Positions 16,451 through 24,832 of a DNA stretch of 32,303 nucleotides are shown piece by piece (within the stretch, counting starts at the first letter, position 1; every line of letters starts with the position of its first letter). Where the stretch lies: assembly GCA_017441205.1 (NCBI GenBank), contig JAFRYG010000180.1, positions 1 to 32,303 of the forward strand, given 5' to 3'. The notes beneath the pieces were generated by a model. It was not told the DNA's origin. It worked only from the letters and a program-made list of their open reading frames with translations, and made no database searches. The stretch is from Pseudomonadota bacterium (lineage in GTDB: Bacteria > Myxococcota_A > Bradymonadia > UBA4248). A program made the translations under genes and the position numbers.

Positions 16451-16474
16451 GTGTTCTGACTTAACGGAGTAACC

Positions 16475-18901
16475 ATGAAATCTACTAGGTATTTTGTGTT
16501 CATCCCGATATGCCTGCTCTGCGCATGTACGCTCGAGGATGCTTCGCAGAATGATTTGGACAAGCTAAAGGAAAAAAATCGGTTGGCAGCAGATTTTTGC
16601 GCCAGAGTCGAAGAGTGTTCGACTTACCAGTACCTGGGATATTCCGGTGAAACCAATTGTCAGGACGCACTGAACTCAGCCAAGAGCAAATATGAAAAAT
16701 GCGAAACTGAATTCGAAAACCTCAAACGGACAGAGATTGATTCCGAGTGCAGTCTGTTCGAAAAAGTAGAAAAAAACAATTCCCAGAACGATTATTTTTC
16801 GAATGAACATGATCTTTATATCAAGTGTGTTCAGGATAACTATCCGGAAATAACCTTATGTACAACCACCTCCTGCTTCGATAACCATACACTCAATGAC
16901 TGCCAGAACGGCATTTATGTCAAAACGCCATGCAAAACCGGCCAGATTTGCTCCAATGGTCAGTGTTTGGACAAATCCACCGACAAAGAGTGCGAATCCG
17001 ACAAGGATTGCACGGGCGACAATAACTTTTGCAAGACTGGCAAATGCATAGCAGATCCGTCCAGCAAATGTTCTTCCGATAGCCACTGGGATGAAGCCAC
17101 ACAGTCTTGCATTTCGAACTGCACAGTATCCCAATGTATTACGCGCAGTTCAGGCTCATTCATCCAATCCTGTATCGATGGAATACCAAATGAACAGGAA
17201 TGCAATCAGGGAGAAATCTGCCAAATTGCCAAAGACGGTCCCAAATGTGTCAAACTGGATACCCAGTCATGTACCGACGGTCAGCTGATCTGCGGCCCGG
17301 ACGGCAACATTCAGAAATGCGAACAAAACGCCTGGACAGTTCAGAAAGAATGCCTCGGAGGCAATTGTTTTGCTTCGGAAAGTACCGTAGACTGTGCCGA
17401 ATGCGAAACCGGAAGCGAGAACTGCGGCGACGATCATTTCAAGCTGATTTGCGACGCCGGTCACTGGACAAATACAAACGAATGCTGCGATGGTTATGTC
17501 CTGAACGAAGATAAATGTCAGGAAACGCAATGTCCCAAACTCGATCATACATGTCTGGACGCAGCTCATTACGGAACTTGCGATGATACGGGGATTTTGA
17601 CTGAACACAATTGTCCCGAAAATACCATCTGCGTTCAGGGTGACTGCATTTCCAAAGTATGCAGCCAGGGCGAAGTTAAATGCGATGGGAGCAATATTCT
17701 GACATGCACAGAAAACACATGGAACACAACCCAATGCCCCACGGATCAGATTTGCCGGATAGATGATATATCCCACGAAGCCAAATGCATCTCACAAAAC
17801 TGCAAACTCAATGGCAAAACCTACCATCATGGCGACTATGCATGCGATGATCAGGACAAGCTCTTCTGTGAACAGGAGAACTGGAAACGAACGCCCTGCG
17901 GCGAAAAGGATGTCTGCGAAATTCAGAACAATGTCGCAGAATGCAAATGTGTTCCCTACTGTTCCGAGTACGATCTGTACACATGCAAAGAAAACGGCAC
18001 CAAAGACAAAGTTCATTGCGAGCACGGATGCAAAGATCTCAAATGCATGACTTGTACTCCGGGCACGATTCGATGCAGCGATGATAAAAATTCCCTTCAA
18101 AACTGCAGCACAGAGGGCATTTGGGAAGATACCGCCTGTCCCAATGGCTGTATTATTGATACGCCAGCATTTTGTGCCGAATGCAAAGAAAATGCGACTC
18201 AGTGTCATGGTGAAACGGTAACTCAAAAGTGCATTCAGGGTAAATATAAAGATTTTCCCTGTGAGTCCGGTTCGTACTGCGATGCCGGAGAATGCAAACC
18301 TTATTGCGGCAACGGCAAACTGGATGCGAATGAAGTTTGCGATGGGCAGTATTTTTCCAGGAAATGCCACGATATTGTCCCTAATACCTGCGCAGAAACC
18401 AGCTTCTCCGGATCCCCCGGATGCAGCGACACCTGCCAAATCCAAACCGGTTCGTGCAAAGTCCGGAATGAACTTACCAAATGCAAAATTACTGAAGCTG
18501 AATACAATTCAAATAATCAAACCGTTAAACTCAGAGCAGAGTTTTATACAAGTGGGAATTACGAACCGATTATTGAGATTTACTGCTTGCCAACAGGCAT
18601 TTCCTTGACCCAGCTCTTTGCAGACAACACGTATCTTCAAATCCTTAAATACCATGGCGATCTCGGTAAAACTGTTGAAGAAAGCTGCAAAACTGCACAT
18701 ACTATTCAGCTGAACGTCGACTACAATCTGAGCGAATACATCGCACTTTTTGCATTGGTCAATGATTTGAATTGTTTTATCTACAGCTATGATTCTTCCT
18801 TTAAAGACGGCATGTTCTGCAAAGATGAACAATTGATTCACTTTGAATCAAATACAAAAGTGGAGGATATTTCATTCATTAATATTTCTGCAAAAAACTG
18901 A
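16475..18901 (+). CDS. Giant cysteine-rich lipoprotein, paralogue A
   Basis: 808 aa, function unknown. CGGAG precedes the ATG. The signal peptide ends in lipobox LCAC at C18, and the mature start CTLED matches CTLEE in B and C. Residues about 19-135 form an N-terminal domain shared with the paralogues: A-x-x-FC-x5-C-x-x-Y, then a C-x6-K-x3-YxxC-xxEF block. The middle (about 135-610) is a run of short Cys-pair motifs such as CSNGQC, SDKDC...CKTGKC, CDAGHW and LDHTCLDAAHY. CGNGKLDANEVCDG begins at residue 611 and runs on to FSGSPGCSDTC, a disulfide module like the Cys-rich repeats of myxobacterial surface proteins. The last 145 residues are Cys-poor, beta-rich and shared in the cluster. I infer a surface-exposed, disulfide-rich rod carrying a C-terminal globular domain. 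Confidence 0.85.
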   Translation: MKSTRYFVFIPICLLCACTLEDASQNDLDKLKEKNRLAADFCARVEECSTYQYLGYSGETNCQDALNSAKSKYEKCETEFENLKRTEIDSECSLFEKVEKNNSQNDYFSNEHDLYIKCVQDNYPEITLCTTTSCFDNHTLNDCQNGIYVKTPCKTGQICSNGQCLDKSTDKECESDKDCTGDNNFCKTGKCIADPSSKCSSDSHWDEATQSCISNCTVSQCITRSSGSFIQSCIDGIPNEQECNQGEICQIAKDGPKCVKLDTQSCTDGQLICGPDGNIQKCEQNAWTVQKECLGGNCFASESTVDCAECETGSENCGDDHFKLICDAGHWTNTNECCDGYVLNEDKCQETQCPKLDHTCLDAAHYGTCDDTGILTEHNCPENTICVQGDCISKVCSQGEVKCDGSNILTCTENTWNTTQCPTDQICRIDDISHEAKCISQNCKLNGKTYHHGDYACDDQDKLFCEQENWKRTPCGEKDVCEIQNNVAECKCVPYCSEYDLYTCKENGTKDKVHCEHGCKDLKCMTCTPGTIRCSDDKNSLQNCSTEGIWEDTACPNGCIIDTPAFCAECKENATQCHGETVTQKCIQGKYKDFPCESGSYCDAGECKPYCGNGKLDANEVCDGQYFSRKCHDIVPNTCAETSFSGSPGCSDTCQIQTGSCKVRNELTKCKITEAEYNSNNQTVKLRAEFYTSGNYEPIIEIYCLPTGISLTQLFADNTYLQILKYHGDLGKTVEESCKTAHTIQLNVDYNLSEYIALFALVNDLNCFIYSYDSSFKDGMFCKDEQLIHFESNTKVEDISFINISAKN

Positions 18902-19073
18902 CATAAATTCATACTATTCCCTGTTTCGAATATCTGCATACCATGATACAAATCGTCAATATATTTTCAAACCATTCCGAATTAATACAATCTCTGCGTA
19001 ATCCAGGTAACTTATCAATGGATTTTGTCAAAAGATTTCAAACTGATATTGCCCGATAATTTAGGGAGTCATC

Positions 19074-21638
19074 ATGAAGCGTTTTACGATTTTTGCACTT
19101 ATTTCGGCAGGTTTGCTGACATCATGCACCCTTGAAGAAAACGATCCCGATGCAATAGCCGGAAAATACTGCAGCAAGTTAAAACAATGCGACCTATATT
19201 CACAATATGAGTATAAAGATGACGCCAGCTGTATCGACAGTTACAATGCAGTCAAACTCAAATATCAGGAGTGCAAAATCGAATTCGATGCCTACAAATC
19301 AGAAGAATCCACCGGTGGTTGCAAATTAATAACAGCACTCGAGGACGACGTCGATTTTACAAACGGGGAAATTTCAGGCCTCACACCGGAGATTTCCCAA
19401 AAACGCGAAGCATATCTGAACTGCTACCATAAAAACAATTACTGCGAGAATACTGTCTGCATAGACGAAAAGACTCTGGGACTCTGCGAGAACAACAAAC
19501 GCACAGAAGAAAAATGCCAATCCGGTCATTGTCGTGATGGAGAATGTATTGAATTATGCCAATCAGACAGTGACTGTAAAACAGAAGGCGAAATCTGCAA
19601 AGATGAAAAGTGCACACGTCCATGCCCTCAGGGTTCCCATTGGAACACCGAGACACAAACCTGCGTTCTGACCTGCACCAATCCCCAATGTATTACAAAA
19701 GCAGATGGGCTTTATGCCCAGAGCTGTGTTCATAATGAGTTAACGGAACTGAAGTGCAAATCCGATGAAAGCTGCCAAATTACAAACGATACAGCTGAAT
19801 GCATTCAGGTTGACGGGAATTGCCAAAACGACCAAATGATCTGTTCTCATGAAGGCAACATTATGCAATGTCAGAACAATTCCTGGGCGTTAAAGGAAGA
19901 ATGCACATCCGGATTTGGCTGCATCACGACGATTGACAAAATCTATTGTGCCGAGTGTGGTTCACAGAGTGAAAAATGCGACGACAATCACATACAATAC
20001 CATTGTGATGCAGGCCACTGGAAGAGCTCCGAAAGCTGCTGCGACAATTACAAATATCTCGATGGCAAATGTGAAAACTCGCAGTGTCCTGAATTGGACC
20101 ACACATGTTCGGATCAAATGCACTACAGAGTCTGCGATGAATCCGGATCATTAACCGAGCATTCCTGTCCAGCCGATACCATATGCGCCAATGGTGATTG
20201 TATTTCAGAACAATGCAATGAAGGTGACATGCGATGCAGCAGCAACGACATCATGAAGTGCAGCAGCAATAAATGGACGACAGAAAAGTGTCCGGAAGGA
20301 CAGCGCTGCCTGCATGATGAAGCTGCCAACAAAACGCAGTGTGTTCCTCAGACATGCAGACTCGATAACAAAGAATATCAAATCGACGAAACCCTATGCG
20401 ACGATCAGAACAACATTATCACTTGCCAAAAAGATAATAAATGGAACTCATCCCCCTGCCCTGCCGGAACGGAATGCCAGCATGATGATGCAGCCCACAA
20501 AACGCAATGCACCCCTAAAGGATGCAGTCTCGATAACAAAGATTATCAGGATGGCGAAACCACATGCGATGCATCCAAAGCCAGTATTCTTGACTGCAAA
20601 TCCGGACAATGGAAACAAACACCATGCAAAACGAGCGACGGAGAATCATGCATTACTGACGCAGGCAAAGCCTTTTGTCAGCCCAAATGCGAGAACAAAT
20701 GTTCCGATTCAATTCTATATGCCTGCGATGACAACGGTTTGCAAAATAAAACATATTGCAAGTACGGATGCAAAAATGACCATTGCCTGAACTGCATACC
20801 GGGAACGACCAAATGCAGAATTCTAGAGAATACGCTCCAGACATGCAGCAAAGACGGCGTCTGGGAAAGTTTTCAATGCCCCTCTCAGTGTACATCCTGG
20901 GGGGGCAAATCGTTCTGCGGAAAGAACTGTTCGATCGGCGAAACGAAGTGTTCTTTCGGTACCCTTCAGGTGTGTCAAAACGACGCTTATGGAGATATTC
21001 CGCGCCCCCAGGGGTATTATTGTGATGACACAGAAGATACTGCGAAATATCTGCCCATCCCCTCATCATGCGGAAATAACGTGATAGACAGCGGAGAAAA
21101 GTGCGACGGTTCAAATCTATTCAAAACCTGCCGCGATGTTCTTCCCAATGTATGTGACGAAACCGTCATTTCCGGCAATCCTTCCTGCAACACTGGATGT
21201 AAAATCAACACCAATTCCTGTGTGATTCAGGATACCATCAGCAAATGCGAAATTGCGTCTGTCAGCTCTGATAAAAAAGACATCAAAATAAGTACAAAAC
21301 TACACGTCAGTGGTGCCTACTATCCTCAGCTGGACTTATACTGCGTCCCCAAAGAAGAATCGTTATCTCAGGCAATTTCAAAGTACAAACCGCTGAATCA
21401 TAATGGCAACAGCAAACTGATTCCGACCCCATTCTGCGAAACGGCCCGATCGTTTGAATTCAATGCCACATACAATCTCAATCAGAATGGTTATGATGGA
21501 ATAACAAACATGAGCTGCTTTTTACTGATGCGTGAATTATCGGATGTGCGCGGTGAATTATTCTGCAAAAGCAACAGCATCATCGAATACGATGACGTAT
21601 CTTCAGTAAGCGACGTATCAATACTGGATCTGCCCTGA
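19074..21638 (+). CDS. Giant cysteine-rich lipoprotein, paralogue B
   Basis: 854 aa. AGGGAG (19063-19068) precedes the ATG. Signal peptide with lipobox LTSC; mature CTLEEN. N-terminal domain as in A and C (AGKYCSKLKQCDLY, YNAVKLKYQECKIEFDAYK). The middle aligns with A over long stretches (SHWN.ETQTC, QCITKADG, HCDAGHWKSSESCC, CPELDHTCSDQMHY). It contains an internal 56-residue tandem duplication beginning at Cys412 and Cys468 (LDNKEYQ and LDNKDYQ units). CGNNVIDSGEKCDG begins at residue 666, followed by the shared C-terminal domain. The upstream 173 nt lack the promoter-like block seen for A and C and show no terminator, so B may be read through from A. Function unknown. Confidence 0.85.
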   Translation: MKRFTIFALISAGLLTSCTLEENDPDAIAGKYCSKLKQCDLYSQYEYKDDASCIDSYNAVKLKYQECKIEFDAYKSEESTGGCKLITALEDDVDFTNGEISGLTPEISQKREAYLNCYHKNNYCENTVCIDEKTLGLCENNKRTEEKCQSGHCRDGECIELCQSDSDCKTEGEICKDEKCTRPCPQGSHWNTETQTCVLTCTNPQCITKADGLYAQSCVHNELTELKCKSDESCQITNDTAECIQVDGNCQNDQMICSHEGNIMQCQNNSWALKEECTSGFGCITTIDKIYCAECGSQSEKCDDNHIQYHCDAGHWKSSESCCDNYKYLDGKCENSQCPELDHTCSDQMHYRVCDESGSLTEHSCPADTICANGDCISEQCNEGDMRCSSNDIMKCSSNKWTTEKCPEGQRCLHDEAANKTQCVPQTCRLDNKEYQIDETLCDDQNNIITCQKDNKWNSSPCPAGTECQHDDAAHKTQCTPKGCSLDNKDYQDGETTCDASKASILDCKSGQWKQTPCKTSDGESCITDAGKAFCQPKCENKCSDSILYACDDNGLQNKTYCKYGCKNDHCLNCIPGTTKCRILENTLQTCSKDGVWESFQCPSQCTSWGGKSFCGKNCSIGETKCSFGTLQVCQNDAYGDIPRPQGYYCDDTEDTAKYLPIPSSCGNNVIDSGEKCDGSNLFKTCRDVLPNVCDETVISGNPSCNTGCKINTNSCVIQDTISKCEIASVSSDKKDIKISTKLHVSGAYYPQLDLYCVPKEESLSQAISKYKPLNHNGNSKLIPTPFCETARSFEFNATYNLNQNGYDGITNMSCFLLMRELSDVRGELFCKSNSIIEYDDVSSVSDVSILDLP
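20307..20642 (+). repeat. 168-bp tandem coding duplication in paralogue B
   Basis: A 56-codon unit starting at 20307 recurs at 20475. The copies share KTQC, C[RS]LDNK[ED]YQ and [DG]ET.CD in the same spacing, with visible DNA identity over ACAAAACGCA and CTCGATAACAAAGA. Confidence 0.75.
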
Positions 21639-21692
21639 TAATTCACCATTGTCCATCGACCGTTAAAACTGAGCCATTATCACAATTTTGTT

Positions 21693-21733
21693 GTGCAAAT
21701 CATAGCTTTTCCTGCTAAAATATTGTGGGAGTT
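21693..21733 (+). promoter_or_regulatory. Conserved promoter-like block upstream of lipoprotein C
   Basis: This is the second copy of the block at 16411-16450: GTGCAAATCA, then TTTTCCTGCTAAAATAT. The extended -10 TGCTAAAAT ends at 21721, 35 nt before the ATG, the same spacing as in paralogue A. Conservation of both sequence and spacing in otherwise diverged intergenic DNA supports a functional promoter or a recent duplication. Confidence 0.55.
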
Positions 21734-21756
21734 TTTTTTGATGAACTGGAGAAGCC

Positions 21757-24672
21757 ATGAAAAACATCAAATATTTCATTCTCATTTCAGCCTGTCTCAC
21801 TTCCGCATGTACGCTTGAAGAAGTGGATCCCAATGCCAGTGCCGCCAAATTCTGCGAGAAGATAAAGGGATGCGATTTGTATCCGTTGCTTCAATATGCA
21901 GACGACAGCAGCTGCATTGCCGACTACAACGCAACCAAACTCACTCATTTTTCTCAGTGCCAGAATGAATATGAGGCGTTTAAAATGGCCGAAATCACTG
22001 GGGTATGTACCCAAATGGCAGACATCGAAAAGGATCCCTCCTTTCTGAACGAGAATCTTCAAAAAACACTCCCCGAAAGCATTCTGGAAAAGCGCAATGC
22101 TTTTTTAACCTGCCTCCAGAATAATGATTATTGCATGGTGACCTCCTGCATCGATTCCTCCACGCTTGGTGAATGCAGCAACAACAAACTCACCAAACGG
22201 GAATGCCCCACCGGGCAATGCCAGAACAACCGATGTGTCGAGACCTGCCAGTCCGACACAGACTGCCCGACAAAAGGAGATATCTGCAAGGATGGAAAAT
22301 GCATCCAGGATTGCCCCGAAGGCACTCACCGAAATGAAGCAACCCAAAAATGTGTCGTCACCTGTGCGGAATCCGAATCACAGTGCGTCTCCAACAGCGA
22401 AAAATCCCTGATCAAGCGATGTGTTAACGGAGAATTCGTCGAAGAAGAATGCGCTGAAGGCGCGACATGTCAGGTTAGCGCAGGCACTCCCCAGTGTGCT
22501 ACCCCCAGCGATTTGTGTACAGAAGATGCACAAGCCTGCATCGCGGGCAAAGTCATGATTTGTGAGAATGAAAGATGGACCCTCAAAGATGAATGCAGGC
22601 AGGGATTTGGCTGTGTGACATCGATGTCGAATGTTTATTGCGCAGAATGCGAAACAGGATCGATTTCGTGCGACGATAATCATTATCAGAGTACCTGCAA
22701 TGCTGGTAACTGGCAGCCGAACTTCGTGTGCTGCGAAGGTTATCAGCAGGCGTTCGGAACATGTAAACCTGAATGCCCGCCGGCTCCTACCTGCATAGAT
22801 GATAGGAGCTACAGATTCTGTGATTTCGCTGGAAATCTTCAAATCACAGAATGTACTGATAATACCGTTTGTATCGATGGTGAGTGCCGCAAAGCCTGCA
22901 CCGGCAACAACTGCGGAGAAACATGTACCGGCACTGACTGCAATGAACCGAAGGAAAATGACTGTGATCCTGCGTGTGATGAAGGCGAGCATTGTGTAGA
23001 AGGTCAATGCCTGCCGGATTGTGATCCGGCGTGCAAGTCAGATGAGGTCTGCGTAGAAGGTCAATGCCAGCCATGTACCGGTGATGACTGCCCGTGTACA
23101 GGAGATGACTGCCCGTGTACAGGAGATGACTGCCCGTGTACAGGCGATAACTGCCCATGTACCAATGGCGAAACCAAATGCGGCACAAATAACAACCTCC
23201 TCACGTGTACACAGGGACAGTGGAAAGAGTCGAACTGCTCACCTAAAACCTGTCAGGCAAATGATAACGGGGCTTCCTGTGTCGATACAACATCTGATCC
23301 GACCTGTGCCTTTGGAATGTGGAAATATCAGCAAGGAGAATCCATCTGCCAGAATAATCAGCTCAGCACCTGCAACAACGGAGCCTGGAAAGTTACGGCA
23401 TGTGCTTCGAATGAGGAGTGCACTGTTATAAATGATACAAATGCCAAATGTTCTCCCAAATGTACCACTACCACCACTTGTGATGGCTCAAAATTAATTA
23501 CCAAATGCGGAGATACCATTATAAATCAGCAAACTTGCGAGTTTGGCTGCCAAAATAACAAATGTCTGGAATGTACACCTGGAACCAAAAAGTGCGAAAC
23601 GGTATATATGACAAATTATGCAAAGATTTGCCAGGACAACGGCACGTGGTCCACGACGCCCTGTGCCATGGGTTTTCAGTGTTTTATGCCCACTGGAAAA
23701 GATCCGTATTGCGCAGAATGCGTCGAAAACCAATTGACCTGCAACGGCAAAAATCTGCAAATTTGTAAGGATGGAAAAAATTCCACGCAACAGACATGTA
23801 ACAACCAATGTTATCCGAATATGGGAAATCCTTACTGCGATGAATGCAAGGACGGCGATACACGATGCAGCGGCACCACCACACTGCAGGTATGTCAAAT
23901 CGGAAAATATAAAAATCAAACGACATGCACCAACAAGTGTTACCAATTATCAGGAGAAACGCCTTACTGCGGTGAATGCAAGGACGGCGATAAAAAATGC
24001 TACAACTCATCGACACCTCAGCTTTGCGAAAACGGAAAATATAAAAATCAAAAGACATGTTCCAGCGGATTACAGTGCAAGGATGGAACGTGCCAATCGA
24101 CATCAACGTGCGGAAATGGCCAAATCGATTCTGGTGAACAATGCGATGGTTCTGTGAGTATCAAATGTTATGATATCGTCCCTGACACATGTAAGGAAAC
24201 TAAATTTTCAGGTTCCCCCGAATGTAACAACTGCAAACATGATGTCGGTTCCTGTGAAGTGCTCAAAGAAGTTACCAGCTGTAGAGTATCCAAGCTTGCG
24301 CTTAATGATGCACATACCCAGATTCAGCTTAATGCTACTCTCAAATTCAGCGGCCCTGAATATCCGGAGGTATATTTATATTGCACATCCATAGATATGG
24401 GAGCTAATGAAGCCGTGACAATAAATAACCCACTGGAGAAGGTGATAGTAAACGAGCATAAGACTGCTGACAAATGTTCAAATGCGCACGAGATGACTGT
24501 AGATTACAGCTATCCAACATCTAATAATGATATTGAAGCCGAAAGTGTATGCTTTATATATATACCGCTGCCAACAAAGGAAGAAGGCGTATTCTGTAAA
24601 GATGATAAAATCATTCGTATAGATGAGGCCGGTTCGGTAGCAGATATTTACTCACTGAAATTGGATATTTAA
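21757..24672 (+). CDS. Giant cysteine-rich lipoprotein, paralogue C
   Basis: 971 aa, the longest of the three. GGAGAAG (21748-21754) directly precedes the ATG. Lipobox TSAC with mature CTLEEV. The N-terminal domain matches A and B (AAKFCEKIKGCDLY, YNATKLTHFSQCQNEYEAFK). The middle carries the shared SDTDC...CKDGKC and CNAGNW units plus insertions not seen in A or B: a CDPAC.EGEHCVEGQC pair, a short tandem PCTGDDC array (residues about 439-466) and repeated ECKDGD..C / GKYKNQ.TC modules (residues about 690-775). CGNGQIDSGEQCDG starts at residue 785 and leads into the shared beta-rich C-terminal domain. Convergent with pilC; followed by two family hairpins and a shared terminator. Function unknown. 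Confidence 0.85.
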   Translation: MKNIKYFILISACLTSACTLEEVDPNASAAKFCEKIKGCDLYPLLQYADDSSCIADYNATKLTHFSQCQNEYEAFKMAEITGVCTQMADIEKDPSFLNENLQKTLPESILEKRNAFLTCLQNNDYCMVTSCIDSSTLGECSNNKLTKRECPTGQCQNNRCVETCQSDTDCPTKGDICKDGKCIQDCPEGTHRNEATQKCVVTCAESESQCVSNSEKSLIKRCVNGEFVEEECAEGATCQVSAGTPQCATPSDLCTEDAQACIAGKVMICENERWTLKDECRQGFGCVTSMSNVYCAECETGSISCDDNHYQSTCNAGNWQPNFVCCEGYQQAFGTCKPECPPAPTCIDDRSYRFCDFAGNLQITECTDNTVCIDGECRKACTGNNCGETCTGTDCNEPKENDCDPACDEGEHCVEGQCLPDCDPACKSDEVCVEGQCQPCTGDDCPCTGDDCPCTGDDCPCTGDNCPCTNGETKCGTNNNLLTCTQGQWKESNCSPKTCQANDNGASCVDTTSDPTCAFGMWKYQQGESICQNNQLSTCNNGAWKVTACASNEECTVINDTNAKCSPKCTTTTTCDGSKLITKCGDTIINQQTCEFGCQNNKCLECTPGTKKCETVYMTNYAKICQDNGTWSTTPCAMGFQCFMPTGKDPYCAECVENQLTCNGKNLQICKDGKNSTQQTCNNQCYPNMGNPYCDECKDGDTRCSGTTTLQVCQIGKYKNQTTCTNKCYQLSGETPYCGECKDGDKKCYNSSTPQLCENGKYKNQKTCSSGLQCKDGTCQSTSTCGNGQIDSGEQCDGSVSIKCYDIVPDTCKETKFSGSPECNNCKHDVGSCEVLKEVTSCRVSKLALNDAHTQIQLNATLKFSGPEYPEVYLYCTSIDMGANEAVTINNPLEKVIVNEHKTADKCSNAHEMTVDYSYPTSNNDIEAESVCFIYIPLPTKEEGVFCKDDKIIRIDEAGSVADIYSLKLDI
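23071..23154 (+). repeat. 21-bp tandem repeat encoding PCTGDDC
   Basis: Four in-frame units at 23071-23091, 23092-23112, 23113-23133 and 23134-23154. The two central units are identical and the outer two differ at a few bases, consistent with recent slippage. Each unit adds seven residues including two Cys, so copy number change keeps the reading frame. Confidence 0.9.
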
Positions 24673-24699
24673 TACATGATTCAATAATTGATAACCAGC

Positions 24700-24735
24700 G
24701 GCGCGGCGTATTGACCGCACGTCAATAGCCGCGCC
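24700..24735 (+). repeat. Bulged-G hairpin (family member 3)
   Basis: GGCGCGGC (24700-24707), bulged G24708, TATTGAC (24709-24715), loop CGCAC, GTCAATA (24721-24727), GCCGCGCC (24728-24735). Both stems are perfect. It is the longest stem in the family. Confidence 0.8.
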
Positions 24736-24739
24736 CGCA

Positions 24740-24768
24740 ATGCGTATTGGCCAAAAGGCCAATAGCAT
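24740..24768 (+). repeat. Bulged-G hairpin (family member 4)
   Basis: ATGC (24740-24743), bulged G24744, TATTGGCC (24745-24752), loop AAAA, GGCCAATA (24757-24764), GCAT (24765-24768). It is tandem with member 3 in the same orientation, between paralogue C and pilC. Confidence 0.8.
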
Positions 24769-24783
24769 GCGCCGGAATCAAAA

Positions 24784-24813
24784 AAAAACGCAGCCCCAAA
24801 GGACTGCGTTTTT
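24784..24813. terminator. Bidirectional intrinsic terminator
   Basis: AAAAACGCAG (24784-24793) and CTGCGTTTTT (24804-24813) form a perfect 10-bp stem, with A/T arms giving a U-tract in either direction. It sits between convergent paralogue C (+) and pilC (-). Confidence 0.88.
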
Positions 24814-24832
24814 ATTTCCAATAAAGGATATC

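Larger units (their letters stand above)
15440..16474. other. 1-kb intergenic region with structured elements
   Basis: The region divides the minus-strand MORN operon from the + strand lipoprotein cluster. No long credible ORF is present. It contains, left to right: the dyad TTTCAC-N6-GTGAAA (15608-15625); a 6-bp hairpin GAAGGA-ATGC-TCCTTC (15657-15672); a micro-ORF with a perfect ribosome site (15691-15714); a sigma70-like promoter and candidate small RNA (15707-15834); an 18-bp palindrome (15926-15943); an 11-bp tandem repeat (15948-15969); and the promoter-like block of the next gene (16411-16450). Frames such as 16062-16274 (minus) show no family features. Confidence 0.6.

Noticed and set aside
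23071..23154. Short regular repeat considered as CRISPR
   Set aside because: 21-bp units are contiguous with no spacers and are in frame inside a coding sequence.
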